This document shows positions 24,792 to 33,814 of a stretch of 64,000 nt of DNA, one piece after another. Source of the DNA: Symsagittifera roscoffensis (taxonomy: Eukaryota > Xenacoelomorpha > Acoela > Convolutidae); NCBI RefSeq assembly GCF_963678635.1, contig NW_026970879.1, forward strand, positions 1-64,000, read 5' to 3'. Made by a program: the position numbers and the translations under genes. The notes beneath the pieces were generated by a model. It was not told the origin of the DNA. It saw only the letters and a list, made by a program, of their open reading frames with translations, and made no database searches. The number at the start of each line of letters is the position of its first letter. The first letter of the stretch is position 1.

Positions 24792-24912
24792 TAAAAAATT
24801 TTTAAAATTTTGAGCAAAAAATAAAAGAAATTACTAGCACAACAAAAAATCTTTAGTTAAAAAAATAAATTGAAAAAAGATGGTAATAATTAACTTTTAT
24901 TTTGATAATATA

Positions 24913-25698
24913 TTAAAAATTTATCATACTTGAACATCTACATTGTATTGTATTTTTAAGAGTTGAGTATTTAGTGTCGCCGGGATATGATAATAATTCA
25001 CCCCATACAACAAAAAAATCATTGACATTTACAGTTTGACCATCGGCTTCGGCATGTGCTTCTCTTGTGTGATTATCCAAAACAGCACCCCAAGTTTTAG
25101 TTAATTTGTTTTCCGGTAAATCTTCAGTAATAGTATCATTAATTAAATTTGTATAATTGCTTTTGGTCGTTTCAGAAGACATTTGTGTGAATGTCGTAGA
25201 TATTGTATCTATTCTATTTTTATAACTATTAGTTATTTCTTTTTTAAATAATTCTGTAGATAATCCCAATAAAGATAATTCATAAAACTTTTTATTATTA
25301 GTATTTATTATAGATGTGCTTGTTTGTTCAACAACATTTTGCATAGATATATTATTTATTTGCATAGTTTTATTTTTTATTATTTCTAATAAATTTTTAT
25401 ATGTAATATTATTAAAAGATTGACTAGCTATATTTTTTAATAATTCATTAGTATTAGTATTTATCAACATTTTATTAATTATATTTATAAATTTATTACT
25501 AACTTCTATCCAATTCATAAAAAATATAGCATTTAATTGTGATTTATAAGTATTTAAATTTTTATATGTATTATATTTAGTATAATAATTGACAATATCA
25601 TCTATAATAATTTTAAATAATCTATTTAAATCTTTAGCAATTTTTTTTTCATGCTTTAATTTAAAAATAGTATCTATTTGCTGTTGCTTAAAATCCAT
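24913..25698 (-). CDS. Minor head protein, Mu gpF / SPP1 gp7-like
   Basis: A 261-residue protein. The long N-terminal helical part is Asn/Lys-rich. The C-terminal 60 residues hold the family signature: KTWGAVLDNHTREAHAEADG, VWGELLSYPGD and a final NTIQCRCSSM. Such proteins bind the portal and may be ejected or aid DNA entry. It overlaps the portal gene by 25 bases. Three residues differ from copy 2. Confidence 0.85.
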   Translation of the reverse strand: MDFKQQQIDTIFKLKHEKKIAKDLNRLFKIIIDDIVNYYTKYNTYKNLNTYKSQLNAIFFMNWIEVSNKFINIINKMLINTNTNELLKNIASQSFNNITYKNLLEIIKNKTMQINNISMQNVVEQTSTSIINTNNKKFYELSLLGLSTELFKKEITNSYKNRIDTISTTFTQMSSETTKSNYTNLINDTITEDLPENKLTKTWGAVLDNHTREAHAEADGQTVNVNDFFVVWGELLSYPGDTKYSTLKNTIQCRCSSMINF

Positions 25699-27104
25699 AA
25701 TGCTTTAATTTCTTCATCTGTATTTTGTTCTGTTTTCATATAAGAATAAAACTCTTGATATTGTTTTTCTTCATCATTTGCATCATTATCATTATTTTCT
25801 TGATCTGTATTATTTATCAAATCATTCATATTTAATGGTGATGGATCATTTGGTAATTCATCTCCGCCATCAATAGGTGCATAACCAATATCCGCTCTTA
25901 TTTCATTTGGAGTATTAACATTTATTTGTTTCATTAATAAAGCATTAGATAAAACTTCTGGTTTTAATGATTCTATTGTTGAAATATCAATATTAAATTT
26001 TAAATTTTCAGAATCAGGATATCGTGCTAATATTAATTTTGTTAATTCTTCATTAATTCTTTTTGCTAAAGGAATTACAGCATCTTTATCTAAATGAAGT
26101 CTAGCAGTTTGTAAATTATTTAAGGTCATTGTTGAGTCTAAAATTAATGCTAAAGGAACACCATAAACATTTGCTATTCTAGATAACATACTATCTTGTA
26201 ATTCTTTAAATTGCATATCTTTATTATTTTGAGACATTTCCTTATAATCTAAACCATCTAAAATTAATGGTCTGCCTGTATTGTCAGAACCTTGAAATTT
26301 TTTACTTTCTTGTTGTATTCTTTCATATTGAGTATTAGTTAATTCTTCGCCTCGATTGTTAACCCATGCGCTCGAAGGTCTAGCACCATTTTTTAATAAT
26401 GCAGAATTATTATTATTACCAGCTATGTAAGATTCCATTTCTTGAAATAAAGGATAAGCTTTACTCATTCCAAAAAAATCATTTGCATATTGACAAGGGT
26501 TATATTTTTTAATATGATATAATTCTTTATCATTACCATTGTAAAATTTTAAGCCTTCAATTGTTTCTTGAGCATAAAATTTAATAGTTTTCATATTATT
26601 ATATTGCCAACTTTTAGGAATTTGATTTATATTATCTATACCATAAGAATTAGCTTGAAAAAATAATGGATTCATGTTAAATATTTCTAATGGTGGTTTT
26701 TTTATATTACCCGTACAAAGTAAAAATGTGTTACCAGTAATTAAAAAATTTAACGCTAAAGTTTCTTTAAATTCAAATTCTGTACAATCATAATTAGGAT
26801 TATTTAATAAATTTAATGCTGGATGATTTTCTAAATATTCTTTATTTTTTGTATCGTATATTTTAAAGGGTATTTCTGCATAAGAATTAACTATTTTTTC
26901 AACAACCATAAAAAATGGTGAACATTCTCTATATAATTTCATGGCATTTTCAATAGATAAAGTATAATTATTATTATTTGTATAATTACCATAAAATGTT
27001 TCTAAATTAACAAAATTTTTTTTAATAAAATTATCTTGTAATTGTTTGTTTAAATTTTTTAAATCTTTAATTTGTTTATTTTTTGATGAATTAAACAATT
27101 TCAT
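25674..27104 (-). CDS. HK97-family portal protein
   Basis: A 476-residue portal. AMKLYRECSPFFMVVEKIVN, VNSYAEIPFKIYD, HPALNLLNNPNYD, ETLALNFLITGNTFLL and NVYGVPLALI with RLHLDKDAVIPLAKRINEEL are the expected landmarks; the C-terminal 60 residues are acidic and Asn-rich. It forms the dodecameric DNA channel and terminase dock. It precedes the gpF-like and protease genes in the standard head order. One residue differs from copy 2. Confidence 0.92.
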   Translation of the reverse strand: MKLFNSSKNKQIKDLKNLNKQLQDNFIKKNFVNLETFYGNYTNNNNYTLSIENAMKLYRECSPFFMVVEKIVNSYAEIPFKIYDTKNKEYLENHPALNLLNNPNYDCTEFEFKETLALNFLITGNTFLLCTGNIKKPPLEIFNMNPLFFQANSYGIDNINQIPKSWQYNNMKTIKFYAQETIEGLKFYNGNDKELYHIKKYNPCQYANDFFGMSKAYPLFQEMESYIAGNNNNSALLKNGARPSSAWVNNRGEELTNTQYERIQQESKKFQGSDNTGRPLILDGLDYKEMSQNNKDMQFKELQDSMLSRIANVYGVPLALILDSTMTLNNLQTARLHLDKDAVIPLAKRINEELTKLILARYPDSENLKFNIDISTIESLKPEVLSNALLMKQINVNTPNEIRADIGYAPIDGGDELPNDPSPLNMNDLINNTDQENNDNDANDEEKQYQEFYSYMKTEQNTDEEIKALWILSNSK

Positions 27105-27115
27105 AATAATCCTTT

Positions 27116-27997
27116 TTATGTTGATACATAAGTATTTAATAAACTAATTCTAGTCATAGATTCTAATGTTATATCACAATCTATATTTTTTTTGCCTATA
27201 ATACTACTTGTTAATTGGTAGCCATTACCAGTGCCAATCGGTGATGGTAAACTAGTATTATTAGCAATTGTATTGAAATTAATACTAAATTTTCCATTAG
27301 CAATTTCATTATTTATAGAAACATTATTCATATATTCTTCTCCTGTTATAACATTAAAAAACTTTATAATAATAACAAAGTTATCATCTATATTAATTTG
27401 TCTTATAAATGAAAAATTAAAATTCCATTGGTGCGATTGACCTAAAGAGGTATTTTCTAAAAAAGTTTCATTTACATTATCCCAAATAGAAGCTTCAGAT
27501 TGAACAGGCGCCATTCTAGGCCAAACAGTAAAAGGTGATGGTGCTATTGTAATGGGCGAAGTATATTTAAATATTTGTTCAGGTGTTGGTGTAAAATCTA
27601 TTGTTATTATATTATTTGTCATTGGTTTAATAGAATTACCATCTAATATTTGGACTTGTCCTGAAGTTGCAATAAATTTAGATAAACTGTTTAATGCTAA
27701 ATTAACATTAATATCTTCAATTTCAAGATAATTAAGAGAATTATCATAAGGAACTTTATCTGCATCGGGTACTTGAGCATTTTTTAATTTGCCATTGGTA
27801 TTTAATGTAGCTATACCATCAGATATACCACCGTTTAAATTTTTTATTGCATTAATCATATCTCCAAAAGTTGTTTTGTATGATGTTCCAGCTGGATCAT
27901 TGGAAGTGTCAGTTGTATCAACTATATAATGCGTATCTGTTAATAATAAATTATCACTATCTTTATTTATTAAATCTGTTAATTTTCTGCTTGCCAT
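27116..27997 (-). CDS. Fibre-like structural protein in the head module (unknown)
   Basis: A 293-residue protein. The N-terminus has ASRKLTDLINKDS and a GGISDGIATLNTNGKLKNAQVP motif, typical of phage fibre proteins (collagen-like or trimeric shafts). The C-terminal half is beta-rich. It lies between the portal and the 362-residue gene, so it may be a head fibre or whisker rather than a tail fibre. About eight residues differ from copy 2, concentrated at 170-245, more than in its neighbours, in keeping with surface exposure. Confidence 0.5.
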   Translation of the reverse strand: MASRKLTDLINKDSDNLLLTDTHYIVDTTDTSNDPAGTSYKTTFGDMINAIKNLNGGISDGIATLNTNGKLKNAQVPDADKVPYDNSLNYLEIEDINVNLALNSLSKFIATSGQVQILDGNSIKPMTNNIITIDFTPTPEQIFKYTSPITIAPSPFTVWPRMAPVQSEASIWDNVNETFLENTSLGQSHQWNFNFSFIRQINIDDNFVIIIKFFNVITGEEYMNNVSINNEIANGKFSINFNTIANNTSLPSPIGTGNGYQLTSSIIGKKNIDCDITLESMTRISLLNTYVST

Positions 27998-27998
27998 T

Positions 27999-29087
27999 TT
28001 AATTTCCTATAGGTTTATCATCTAAATTATAATTATCATTTGATATAATAACATTATTTTTATTAAATATTTTATTGTTTAAATTTCTAAATGCTTTTGT
28101 TGTTGGATTCATAAATATATCATTATTTGTAACTTGATTTACTTGCTGCCATTGGTATTGGTGTATATAATAAGATTTAGAATATCCCGCCATATTATCA
28201 ACAGTAGGAGTTATATTACTCATAGGAATGCTACTAGTTAATTGAGGGTTAAAATGAGAATTTATTAAAACTTTATACAACGGTAATCTTAACATTTCTG
28301 CAATATCTCTTGCTGTTCTTCCAGTGATTTCATTTTTAGAAGGTATAAATACATAAGTAGAAAAATTAGCTAATTGTTCGATATTCCAACCATTTAAAGT
28401 GGCTACATTTTGTACGGCATCTAATGGTGAACTTCTCGCTTTACCCGTTTGATAATCATCTAAAACAACAAATAGCCAATAATCTATATTTGCAGATCCT
28501 TCGTAAGATTCTATAAGTCTTTCTAAATTTGAACCACCTGAAATTTTAATTTTAGTGGATACTAATATATTTTCTATATTTATGTCAGTATAAATATTAT
28601 TGTGTATTGTAATATTTATGGTCGTTGGGCTTATTACTGTTACAGTATGAAAATCATTAATTATATTGTCACTATAATTTTCAATTAATAAAGGATTGCC
28701 TATAGAAGTTGTTATATCTGTATTATTTTCAAAAGTAAATGTTTTTCTATTAGGCACTGTTTTGACATTGAATGTACCATTTAAAGATGGAATATCAGAA
28801 TTTTGTATCATGATATCATTTTGCCAATTTTGAGTTAAATCGTGGTCTTGTATAGTTGTTGCTGTAATTATGCCATCATTATTAGTCATTTGAGATATAT
28901 CCAAATTAACTAATGCATTATGTATTGATATTTTATCTCCTGTTTTTAAGTTATGATTTGATTCAAAATTTATAGTTATTAAATCGTTATTAACATCTAA
29001 ACTACTAACATTTAAAGTCGTATTAAATAAATTAGTATATTGAGGTAAATATTTAATAAGGTGATTAATAATATCTGAAGAAAACAT
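27999..29087 (-). CDS. Structural protein with FCCH-like inserts; possible tail terminator-like fold
   Basis: A 362-residue protein. Residues about 25-185 contain two repeats of a beta module (ITINFESNHNLKTGD...LNGTFNVKTV...FTFENN), like FCCH-type inserts in other phage proteins. The second part (ANIDYWLFVVLDDYQ, ATLNGWNIEQLANFSTYVFI) somewhat resembles tail-terminator proteins, a function missing from its usual place before the sheath. The assignment is weak. Two residues differ from copy 2. Confidence 0.4.
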   Translation of the reverse strand: MFSSDIINHLIKYLPQYTNLFNTTLNVSSLDVNNDLITINFESNHNLKTGDKISIHNALVNLDISQMTNNDGIITATTIQDHDLTQNWQNDIMIQNSDIPSLNGTFNVKTVPNRKTFTFENNTDITTSIGNPLLIENYSDNIINDFHTVTVISPTTINITIHNNIYTDINIENILVSTKIKISGGSNLERLIESYEGSANIDYWLFVVLDDYQTGKARSSPLDAVQNVATLNGWNIEQLANFSTYVFIPSKNEITGRTARDIAEMLRLPLYKVLINSHFNPQLTSSIPMSNITPTVDNMAGYSKSYYIHQYQWQQVNQVTNNDIFMNPTTKAFRNLNNKIFNKNNVIISNDNYNLDDKPIGN

Positions 29088-29143
29088 TTTTTTATAAACT
29101 TAATTTTGTATGTTATGGAAATTATATTTTATATACATAAGAA

Positions 29144-29335
29144 TTACAATATCTTAAAATCTTTTAAAAGAGAATGATAAAGTTTTTTTAAAGTTTTTGC
29201 TTCATAGTTGATAATTTTATTATCATTTTTATATCTAATAATTTTAAATGTATTGTTTGAATAATAAATTGTACTTTTGCTAGATTCACTATGTAATATT
29301 TTTATTATTTTCAAATATATTTTTTTATTATTCAT
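29144..29335 (-). CDS. Small basic protein of unknown function
   Basis: A 63-residue basic protein (KKIYLKIIKILHS; KTLKKLYHSLLKDFKIL) that overlaps the end of the large terminase gene by four bases, suggesting coupled translation. No family is recognised. It is identical in copy 2, which supports it being a real gene. Confidence 0.5.
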   Translation of the reverse strand: MNNKKIYLKIIKILHSESSKSTIYYSNNTFKIIRYKNDNKIINYEAKTLKKLYHSLLKDFKIL

Positions 29336-30699
29336 TGAATTATCCTAATGTTTCTTTCTTTTGGTTCAAATAAACACATTATAAAAGCATCTGCTTTATT
29401 AGGACTATCTATTTCTCTTTTAGCTAAATCTTTTTTACTTTCAACTTTGACTCTTCCTGAATTGTCAAAATCTTTTCGAGGTGTACTTAATTCAATAATT
29501 AAACTATCAATATCATTTATTAAAGATGAAATAGATATTATCATATCTTGGTCTATTTTGTCATATTTATTATTTACAGCATTATATGTATATTTAATTT
29601 TATCAGCTATTTCCCACCATGCTTGAGCTTTTAAATTGGCAAACATATCTATATTTTTGATTTTATCTTTATAAATTTGTTTAGGTCTATTAACACTGGC
29701 TCCAGCATTAAATTTGATATGTTTGATATTAGTATTTTTATCTAAATTTAAAGAATTTATAGTTGAACCGACTGAAGCACCTACACCGATACTATCATAA
29801 ATTATTTTGGCATTATGTTGAATGGCATAATTATAAACTTTCATAGTAGACTTAACTAACTCATCTTCATCAGCTTTCCACTCTTCTATATAATTAATTA
29901 ATATTCCATATCTACCCACAATAGCATTTTTATCTTTCCCGTCGTCAGCAACATCATAACCAACAAAATTTTGACCTGCGTTTTCAATATTTAAAATTTT
30001 ATGAGCATCTATACAAGCTAATATCCATTTTCTTTTTATAAGTGTATCTAAACTTTCACTTAAAGGAATACCCAAATATATATTATTAAATTCATTTTCA
30101 TCTAATTCTTTTTTTTCTATATCAATTAATGATTTAGCACTTTTACTTAAAAATGGATTATCGTGATAATTTATAATTTTTTTATTTAAATTAACTAATG
30201 TTTTATTAACAAAAGTTTTATAAACAAAATCAGTATCGTAGCGTGGATTAAAAACAAATATTAAAAAGCTACCTTGTTTTCTTAAAACTGTTGGTTTAAT
30301 TAAATTATATTGTTTGCTAGTTAATAATTCTGATTCTTCAAAAAATGTAATATCTATACTATCCAAACCTTTAATTTCTGTTAAGTTTCTTTCAATTCCA
30401 TAAAAAATAAATTGACTGCCGCATTTTGATTTTATCCCATTAGCTGAAATATCAAAAAAATTAGCTAAATATTGATCTTTATCAAGTATAGTTTTAAATG
30501 TTGAAAATACCGATTCTGAAAGTTTATTTTGAAAACGCCTTAAACATAATATTCTAACTTTATATTTTGCTGAAATATATAATAAATAGGAACATACATC
30601 ATATGTTTTTGAACTTAATCTACCACCATATAAAACATTTATTTGTTTTAAATTATCCCAAAAACATTTTAAATTTTCATTTAATTGGGTTTGTATCAT
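29332..30699 (-). CDS. terL: Terminase large subunit
   Basis: A 455-residue packaging motor of the Terminase_3/3C type. ATPase: Walker A-like YGGRLSSKT (24-32), Walker B IDITFFEES (115-123), coupling motif FVFNPRYDTDF (148-158). Nuclease: acidic residues Asp249 (VGYDVADDG), Asp302 (IIYDSIGVG) and Asp437 (NKADAFIM), all present. It docks on the portal, fills the head and cuts DNA. The Walker A has LSSKT rather than the usual GSGKS/T, as in some phage terminases. It is separated from the small subunit by two fibre-like genes. Confidence 0.92.
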   Translation of the reverse strand: MIQTQLNENLKCFWDNLKQINVLYGGRLSSKTYDVCSYLLYISAKYKVRILCLRRFQNKLSESVFSTFKTILDKDQYLANFFDISANGIKSKCGSQFIFYGIERNLTEIKGLDSIDITFFEESELLTSKQYNLIKPTVLRKQGSFLIFVFNPRYDTDFVYKTFVNKTLVNLNKKIINYHDNPFLSKSAKSLIDIEKKELDENEFNNIYLGIPLSESLDTLIKRKWILACIDAHKILNIENAGQNFVGYDVADDGKDKNAIVGRYGILINYIEEWKADEDELVKSTMKVYNYAIQHNAKIIYDSIGVGASVGSTINSLNLDKNTNIKHIKFNAGASVNRPKQIYKDKIKNIDMFANLKAQAWWEIADKIKYTYNAVNNKYDKIDQDMIISISSLINDIDSLIIELSTPRKDFDNSGRVKVESKKDLAKREIDSPNKADAFIMCLFEPKERNIRIIQ

Positions 30700-30705
30700 T
30701 GATAT

Positions 30706-31815
30706 TTAAATTTTTCCTACAACTTCCACTATCATTGAACACTCTGATAAATTGTTATTACCCATATACCAATAAGTAATGTTACCGCCCGTGATTCTTA
30801 ATTCAATTAAAATGTCAATATTCGCTTGAACAAATGCAAAACTTGGCACACAATTAACATTTAAACTTTGATTTTGTGAGGCAAAAGTTGAAGCAAAAGT
30901 ACCTATTTGAATTGTTGAAGGTGTTGTAACATCATATAGACTAAACCCCAAAAACGGACTGTTACCAATCGTACTAACAAAACCGGTAATTTTATAATAA
31001 TATCCAGCTTTAAGTTTAACTCTTCCTTTACAATGAACACCGTTATTTGTTGTATAAGTAAGTGTTCCTAAAGTTTGTAAATTTGCTGGATCAATATGAA
31101 TTCTTGTGGTGTTAAATGGGCAATGATCTCCAATATTTTTATAAGAACTTGTAGAAGCTGTTAGTTTATAAATACCATAACTAATTAATTCATTTTTTGC
31201 AAGTTTTTTATCATCAAGTTCATCAATAGCTTCTTGAACATTCGTTCCAGTAATAGTACCATATGGGATATTAGATATATAAGTTGCTGCAGTGGGTGCC
31301 GTATCTACATATATATCTATAATAATAATTTGAGCTTTTGTAACATCATTAGAAAATTTAATATTTTCGCCGGATTTGACTGGAATATTACCATCATTTA
31401 CAATTAAATTACCATCAGAAATAATATTAAAATAATCTCCATTAAAATAACTTGTAACACTATCAATATATACATTTCCTGTAGAATTACCTGTTAAGTC
31501 TGCATTACCAGACAAACCACCTCTGAATTTTGATGTTCCTGCAGTAGCATTATTTATATAATTTACAATAGCTCTTTCACTGACTATTGAAGTTGCAGAA
31601 TTGTTAATCATTGTTGCATCATCTGAAACTCTTGTAGCATCTAATAATTTGTCAGCAGTTTGTGCTACAATATCACTATCTAATGCAATATCTAATTGGC
31701 TTGCAATAATTTTTGCATTTGAATCTAATGCCGCTACGCCATTTGGTTGTCCTTTTTCATCTGGAGAAATACCGCCGCCGCCAGAACCTGATAATTTTTT
31801 AGTTAAATTACTCAT
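30706..31815 (-). CDS. Fibre-like protein between the terminase genes
   Basis: A 369-residue protein beginning with a polyglycine linker (SGSGGGGISP) and NGVAALDSNAKIIASQLD, a common phage-fibre motif. IPYGTITGTNVQEAIDELDDKKL (about 185-210) is the well-known VQEAIDEL fibre repeat. The C-terminal 150 residues are beta-rich and could bind a surface. Its place between small and large terminase is unusual for a tail fibre and suggests a head-attached fibre. Copy 2 of this gene lies outside the window. Confidence 0.6.
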   Translation of the reverse strand: MSNLTKKLSGSGGGGISPDEKGQPNGVAALDSNAKIIASQLDIALDSDIVAQTADKLLDATRVSDDATMINNSATSIVSERAIVNYINNATAGTSKFRGGLSGNADLTGNSTGNVYIDSVTSYFNGDYFNIISDGNLIVNDGNIPVKSGENIKFSNDVTKAQIIIIDIYVDTAPTAATYISNIPYGTITGTNVQEAIDELDDKKLAKNELISYGIYKLTASTSSYKNIGDHCPFNTTRIHIDPANLQTLGTLTYTTNNGVHCKGRVKLKAGYYYKITGFVSTIGNSPFLGFSLYDVTTPSTIQIGTFASTFASQNQSLNVNCVPSFAFVQANIDILIELRITGGNITYWYMGNNNLSECSMIVEVVGKI

Positions 31816-31826
31816 TATTAAACCCT

Positions 31827-32105
31827 TTAAGTTGTTGTAGAAAAATCTATCGAAGTGGCTTCATTAGGATCTTGAACTATTAGTTGATATTCAGCATTTG
31901 CCTCTAATTCTATTATGACAGTATCATTTTGAGTATAACTAAAATCATCATCGGTTAATTGATTAAACCATGTTGTTCCATAACGACTTAAAAATTTGAC
32001 AATTCCAGTTCCAAAATTTCCATTCATATAAACAGTTAAATTACCGCCTTTATGTTTAAAAATTTCTGATTCGGGTGTTGATTCGTTTAATGTAAATAAT
32101 GCCAT
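31827..32105 (-). CDS. Small beta-rich protein (unknown)
   Basis: A 92-residue protein with HKGGNLTVYMNGNFGTGIVKFLSR and DDDFSYTQNDTVIIELEANAEYQLIV, a pattern of strands suggesting a small beta-sandwich, perhaps a capsid decoration or fibre-tip domain. It sits between the small terminase and the 369-residue fibre-like gene, close to each (3 and 11 bases). No family is identified. Confidence 0.5.
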   Translation of the reverse strand: MALFTLNESTPESEIFKHKGGNLTVYMNGNFGTGIVKFLSRYGTTWFNQLTDDDFSYTQNDTVIIELEANAEYQLIVQDPNEATSIDFSTTT

Positions 32106-32108
32106 TTT

Positions 32109-32528
32109 TTATACCTTATTTTTATCTTTATAAAAATCATTTAAATTTAATGTTTGTGGTGTCATTGTACCATCAGAAGATTGTAAGTCAATATTAACAT
32201 CTTGTTTTTCTTTCCAACCTGCTTGAGTTTTAAGATAAAAGATTGCTGAGGCAGTATCTCCATTAATTGCTTTTTGTAATAATCCTTGCCCAACAGAAGA
32301 AATAGCTTTTGATTTTCCTTTTTTATAATGTTCAAAAACTTCTGGTTGTCTTTCCATAATAGCATAAAAAGTATTTCTAACCATACCAAAATAATCAGCT
32401 ATTTGTTTAATAGATAAGACACTTGCTAATGCTTCTACTTGCATAATTTCGGCATCATTTAAAACTTTTTGAGGTTTTCCGCCATTTTCACCTTGTTTAT
32501 TTTTTTTAGTTTTTTGTATTTTTTGCAT
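32109..32528 (-). CDS. terS: Terminase small subunit
   Basis: A 139-residue protein. A basic N-terminus is followed by a helix-turn-helix (about 27-58, SIKQIADYFGMVRNTFYAIM) and a helical oligomerisation region containing GDTASAIFYLKTQAGWKEK, a frequent signature of phage small terminases/DNA-binding packaging proteins. It would recognise the packaging site and feed DNA to the large subunit. AAGGAT precedes the ATG. The C-terminus is acidic-basic and probably flexible. Confidence 0.75.
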   Translation of the reverse strand: MQKIQKTKKNKQGENGGKPQKVLNDAEIMQVEALASVLSIKQIADYFGMVRNTFYAIMERQPEVFEHYKKGKSKAISSVGQGLLQKAINGDTASAIFYLKTQAGWKEKQDVNIDLQSSDGTMTPQTLNLNDFYKDKNKV

Positions 32529-32559
32529 TTTTTATCCTTTTAATATTTATCAAAATTTA

Positions 32560-32880
32560 TTAAAAATTTTTACTAAAAAAATCAAAATATTTAGTTTGTT
32601 TATAATTGTTTGCTATTTGTATTGGATCTATTTGAATATTTTTTTGTTTATTTATTTTATATCTTTTCATTTTTATATTTTGATCATAAACAATTTTAAA
32701 ATTTTTTAATTTTTTAATCATTTCCATATTTAATTTTTTTACTATTCTGCCTTTTGAAAATTCTTTTAAAGGTTGAATATTAGACAAATTTATTAATTTT
32801 ATTAATGTCATATGAGAGCACCCAATTATTGGGCTTGCTTCAGCTATTTTATAATTTATGTTCATATTTTTTTTATTCAT
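32560..32880 (-). CDS. Small HTH-like protein (MerR/excisionase-type fold possible)
   Basis: A 106-residue basic protein. KIAEASPIIGCSHMTLIKLIN looks like a helix-turn-helix, followed by GRIVKKLNMEMIKKLKNFK as in MerR/Xis-like DNA-binding domains. Its start overlaps the stop of the HTH gene before it (TAATG). It may regulate the operon or assist packaging; no clear family. The ribosome site is poor, suggesting coupled translation. Confidence 0.5.
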   Translation of the reverse strand: MNKKNMNINYKIAEASPIIGCSHMTLIKLINLSNIQPLKEFSKGRIVKKLNMEMIKKLKNFKIVYDQNIKMKRYKINKQKNIQIDPIQIANNYKQTKYFDFFSKNF

Positions 32881-33092
32881 TATATATTAATATCATATAA
32901 ATGATTTATTTTTAATTGATTATTACTAATTTCAATTATTTTTCTTAATGCTGGAGTTTGTAAATTGCCTTGATTTTTCACAAAAACTCTATATAAATTT
33001 TGATAATGTATTTTTGTTTTTTTGCTTAATTCATTTAAATTATTGCAATTAGTTTTTTGTAAAATAAAGTTTAAATTTTCTGTTTTATCCAT
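32880..33092 (-). CDS. Small HTH DNA-binding protein (Cro/CI-like candidate)
   Basis: A 70-residue protein. NNLNELSKKTKIHYQNLYRVF (about residues 17-37) is a good XRE-type helix-turn-helix, followed by LQTPALRKIIEISNNQL as in Cro-like proteins. It is the first gene of the leftward operon and faces the lipoprotein operon across 187 bases with two extended -10 promoters, a layout suited to a small transcriptional switch. The same gene (its N-terminal part) opens the window at 1-138. It is the only phage-repressor-like gene seen. Confidence 0.65.
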   Translation of the reverse strand: MDKTENLNFILQKTNCNNLNELSKKTKIHYQNLYRVFVKNQGNLQTPALRKIIEISNNQLKINHLYDINI

Positions 33093-33124
33093 TTTTATAT
33101 TTGTTTTTGTGTAAATATGTAATT

Positions 33125-33133
33125 ATTATAACA
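33125..33133 (-). promoter_or_regulatory. Extended -10 promoter, leftward (junction of the two units)
   Basis: Same TGTTATAAT element as at 171-179. It serves the complete HTH gene ending at 33092 and hence the late arm of copy 1. Confidence 0.45.
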
Positions 33134-33239
33134 TAATATATCAATATATAAAGATATAAATCAATAAAATATTCTTAATAATTAATTATACAATTATTTT
33201 TAAAAAATAATGTAATATTATTTAATATTTTTTTACTTA

Positions 33240-33248
33240 TGATATAAT
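33240..33248 (+). promoter_or_regulatory. Extended -10 promoter, rightward (copy 2)
   Basis: Same TGATATAAT element as at 286-294, upstream of the copy-2 lipoprotein gene. Confidence 0.45.
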
Positions 33249-33279
33249 TAAATTATTTGTTAATAATTTTTAAAAAAAA

Positions 33280-33813
33280 ATGAAAAGAATTATAATTATT
33301 GTTACATGTTTATTACTTTATTCATGTGGTCAAATGGATAAACTCATACCGAGTTTTGGATATAATAAAGATAATCAATCTACTTCTAGTTCTGATACTT
33401 TAAGTCAATCTATAGGTTATGCTAGTGTATCTGCCACATTAGGGGAAAACCAATCTAAAAGTTATAATAAATCAAATATCACATCCAATGATTTAAATAA
33501 TGAAATGGAACTTGCACAAAATACTAGTGAAACCAATTTTGGTGGTTCTCATGTTGATAATAGTAAAAAAAAAATAATATCGAATACTAACAAAGATAAT
33601 GAAGAAACATTTTATCGTAGTTCGGCTAATCAAATTATTTATAATAGAATGACATTATTTGAATTATTATGTATTTTATGTTTTATGGCATTTGTTGCTG
33701 GTGTTATAACTTATAGTGCTTATCATGTCGGCTTTATAACTGGGAAATTAAAAAATAAAATGAATAATATAAAAAATAAATATAATAATTGTAAAAAAAA
33801 TAATGAGGTATAA
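33280..33813 (+). CDS. Lipoprotein/spanin-like protein (copy 2)
   Basis: The product is identical to that of 326-859; one synonymous change (ATT to ATC near 33480) was noticed. The lipobox Cys16, low-complexity middle and single C-terminal membrane segment are all kept, so the gene is intact in both units. Confidence 0.55.
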   Translation: MKRIIIIVTCLLLYSCGQMDKLIPSFGYNKDNQSTSSSDTLSQSIGYASVSATLGENQSKSYNKSNITSNDLNNEMELAQNTSETNFGGSHVDNSKKKIISNTNKDNEETFYRSSANQIIYNRMTLFELLCILCFMAFVAGVITYSAYHVGFITGKLKNKMNNIKNKYNNCKKNNEV

Positions 33814-33814
33814 A

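Larger units (their letters stand above)
1..32954. mobile_element. Phage genome unit, copy 1 (about 32.95 kb)
   Basis: One full-length unit of a tailed phage with HK97-type head and Mu-type contractile tail genes. The sequence at base 1 recurs at base 32955 and the gene order then repeats, which sets the unit length. The unit edges here are arbitrary, because the window opens inside a gene that is complete at 32880-33092. Early/replication genes are on the + strand and structural genes on the - strand. No integrase, transposase or host flank is visible. Confidence 0.9.

Noticed and set aside
22743-29335. Gene transfer agent or domesticated remnant instead of a phage
   Set aside because: Replication, recombination, terminase with full catalytic residues, and all head and tail genes are present and intact in copy 1; the unit looks like a functional phage genome, although domestication cannot be excluded from sequence alone.
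32162-32389. 75-codon minus-strand frame inside the small terminase gene
   Set aside because: Lies in another frame of the terminase gene with no ribosome site; the terminase frame has a clear HTH and family signature.
32880-33280. Attachment site (att) at the junction between the two units
   Set aside because: The junction sequence equals the corresponding internal sequence of the unit start, with no tRNA end, core repeat or integrase gene; any boundary there would be an artefact of where the window begins.
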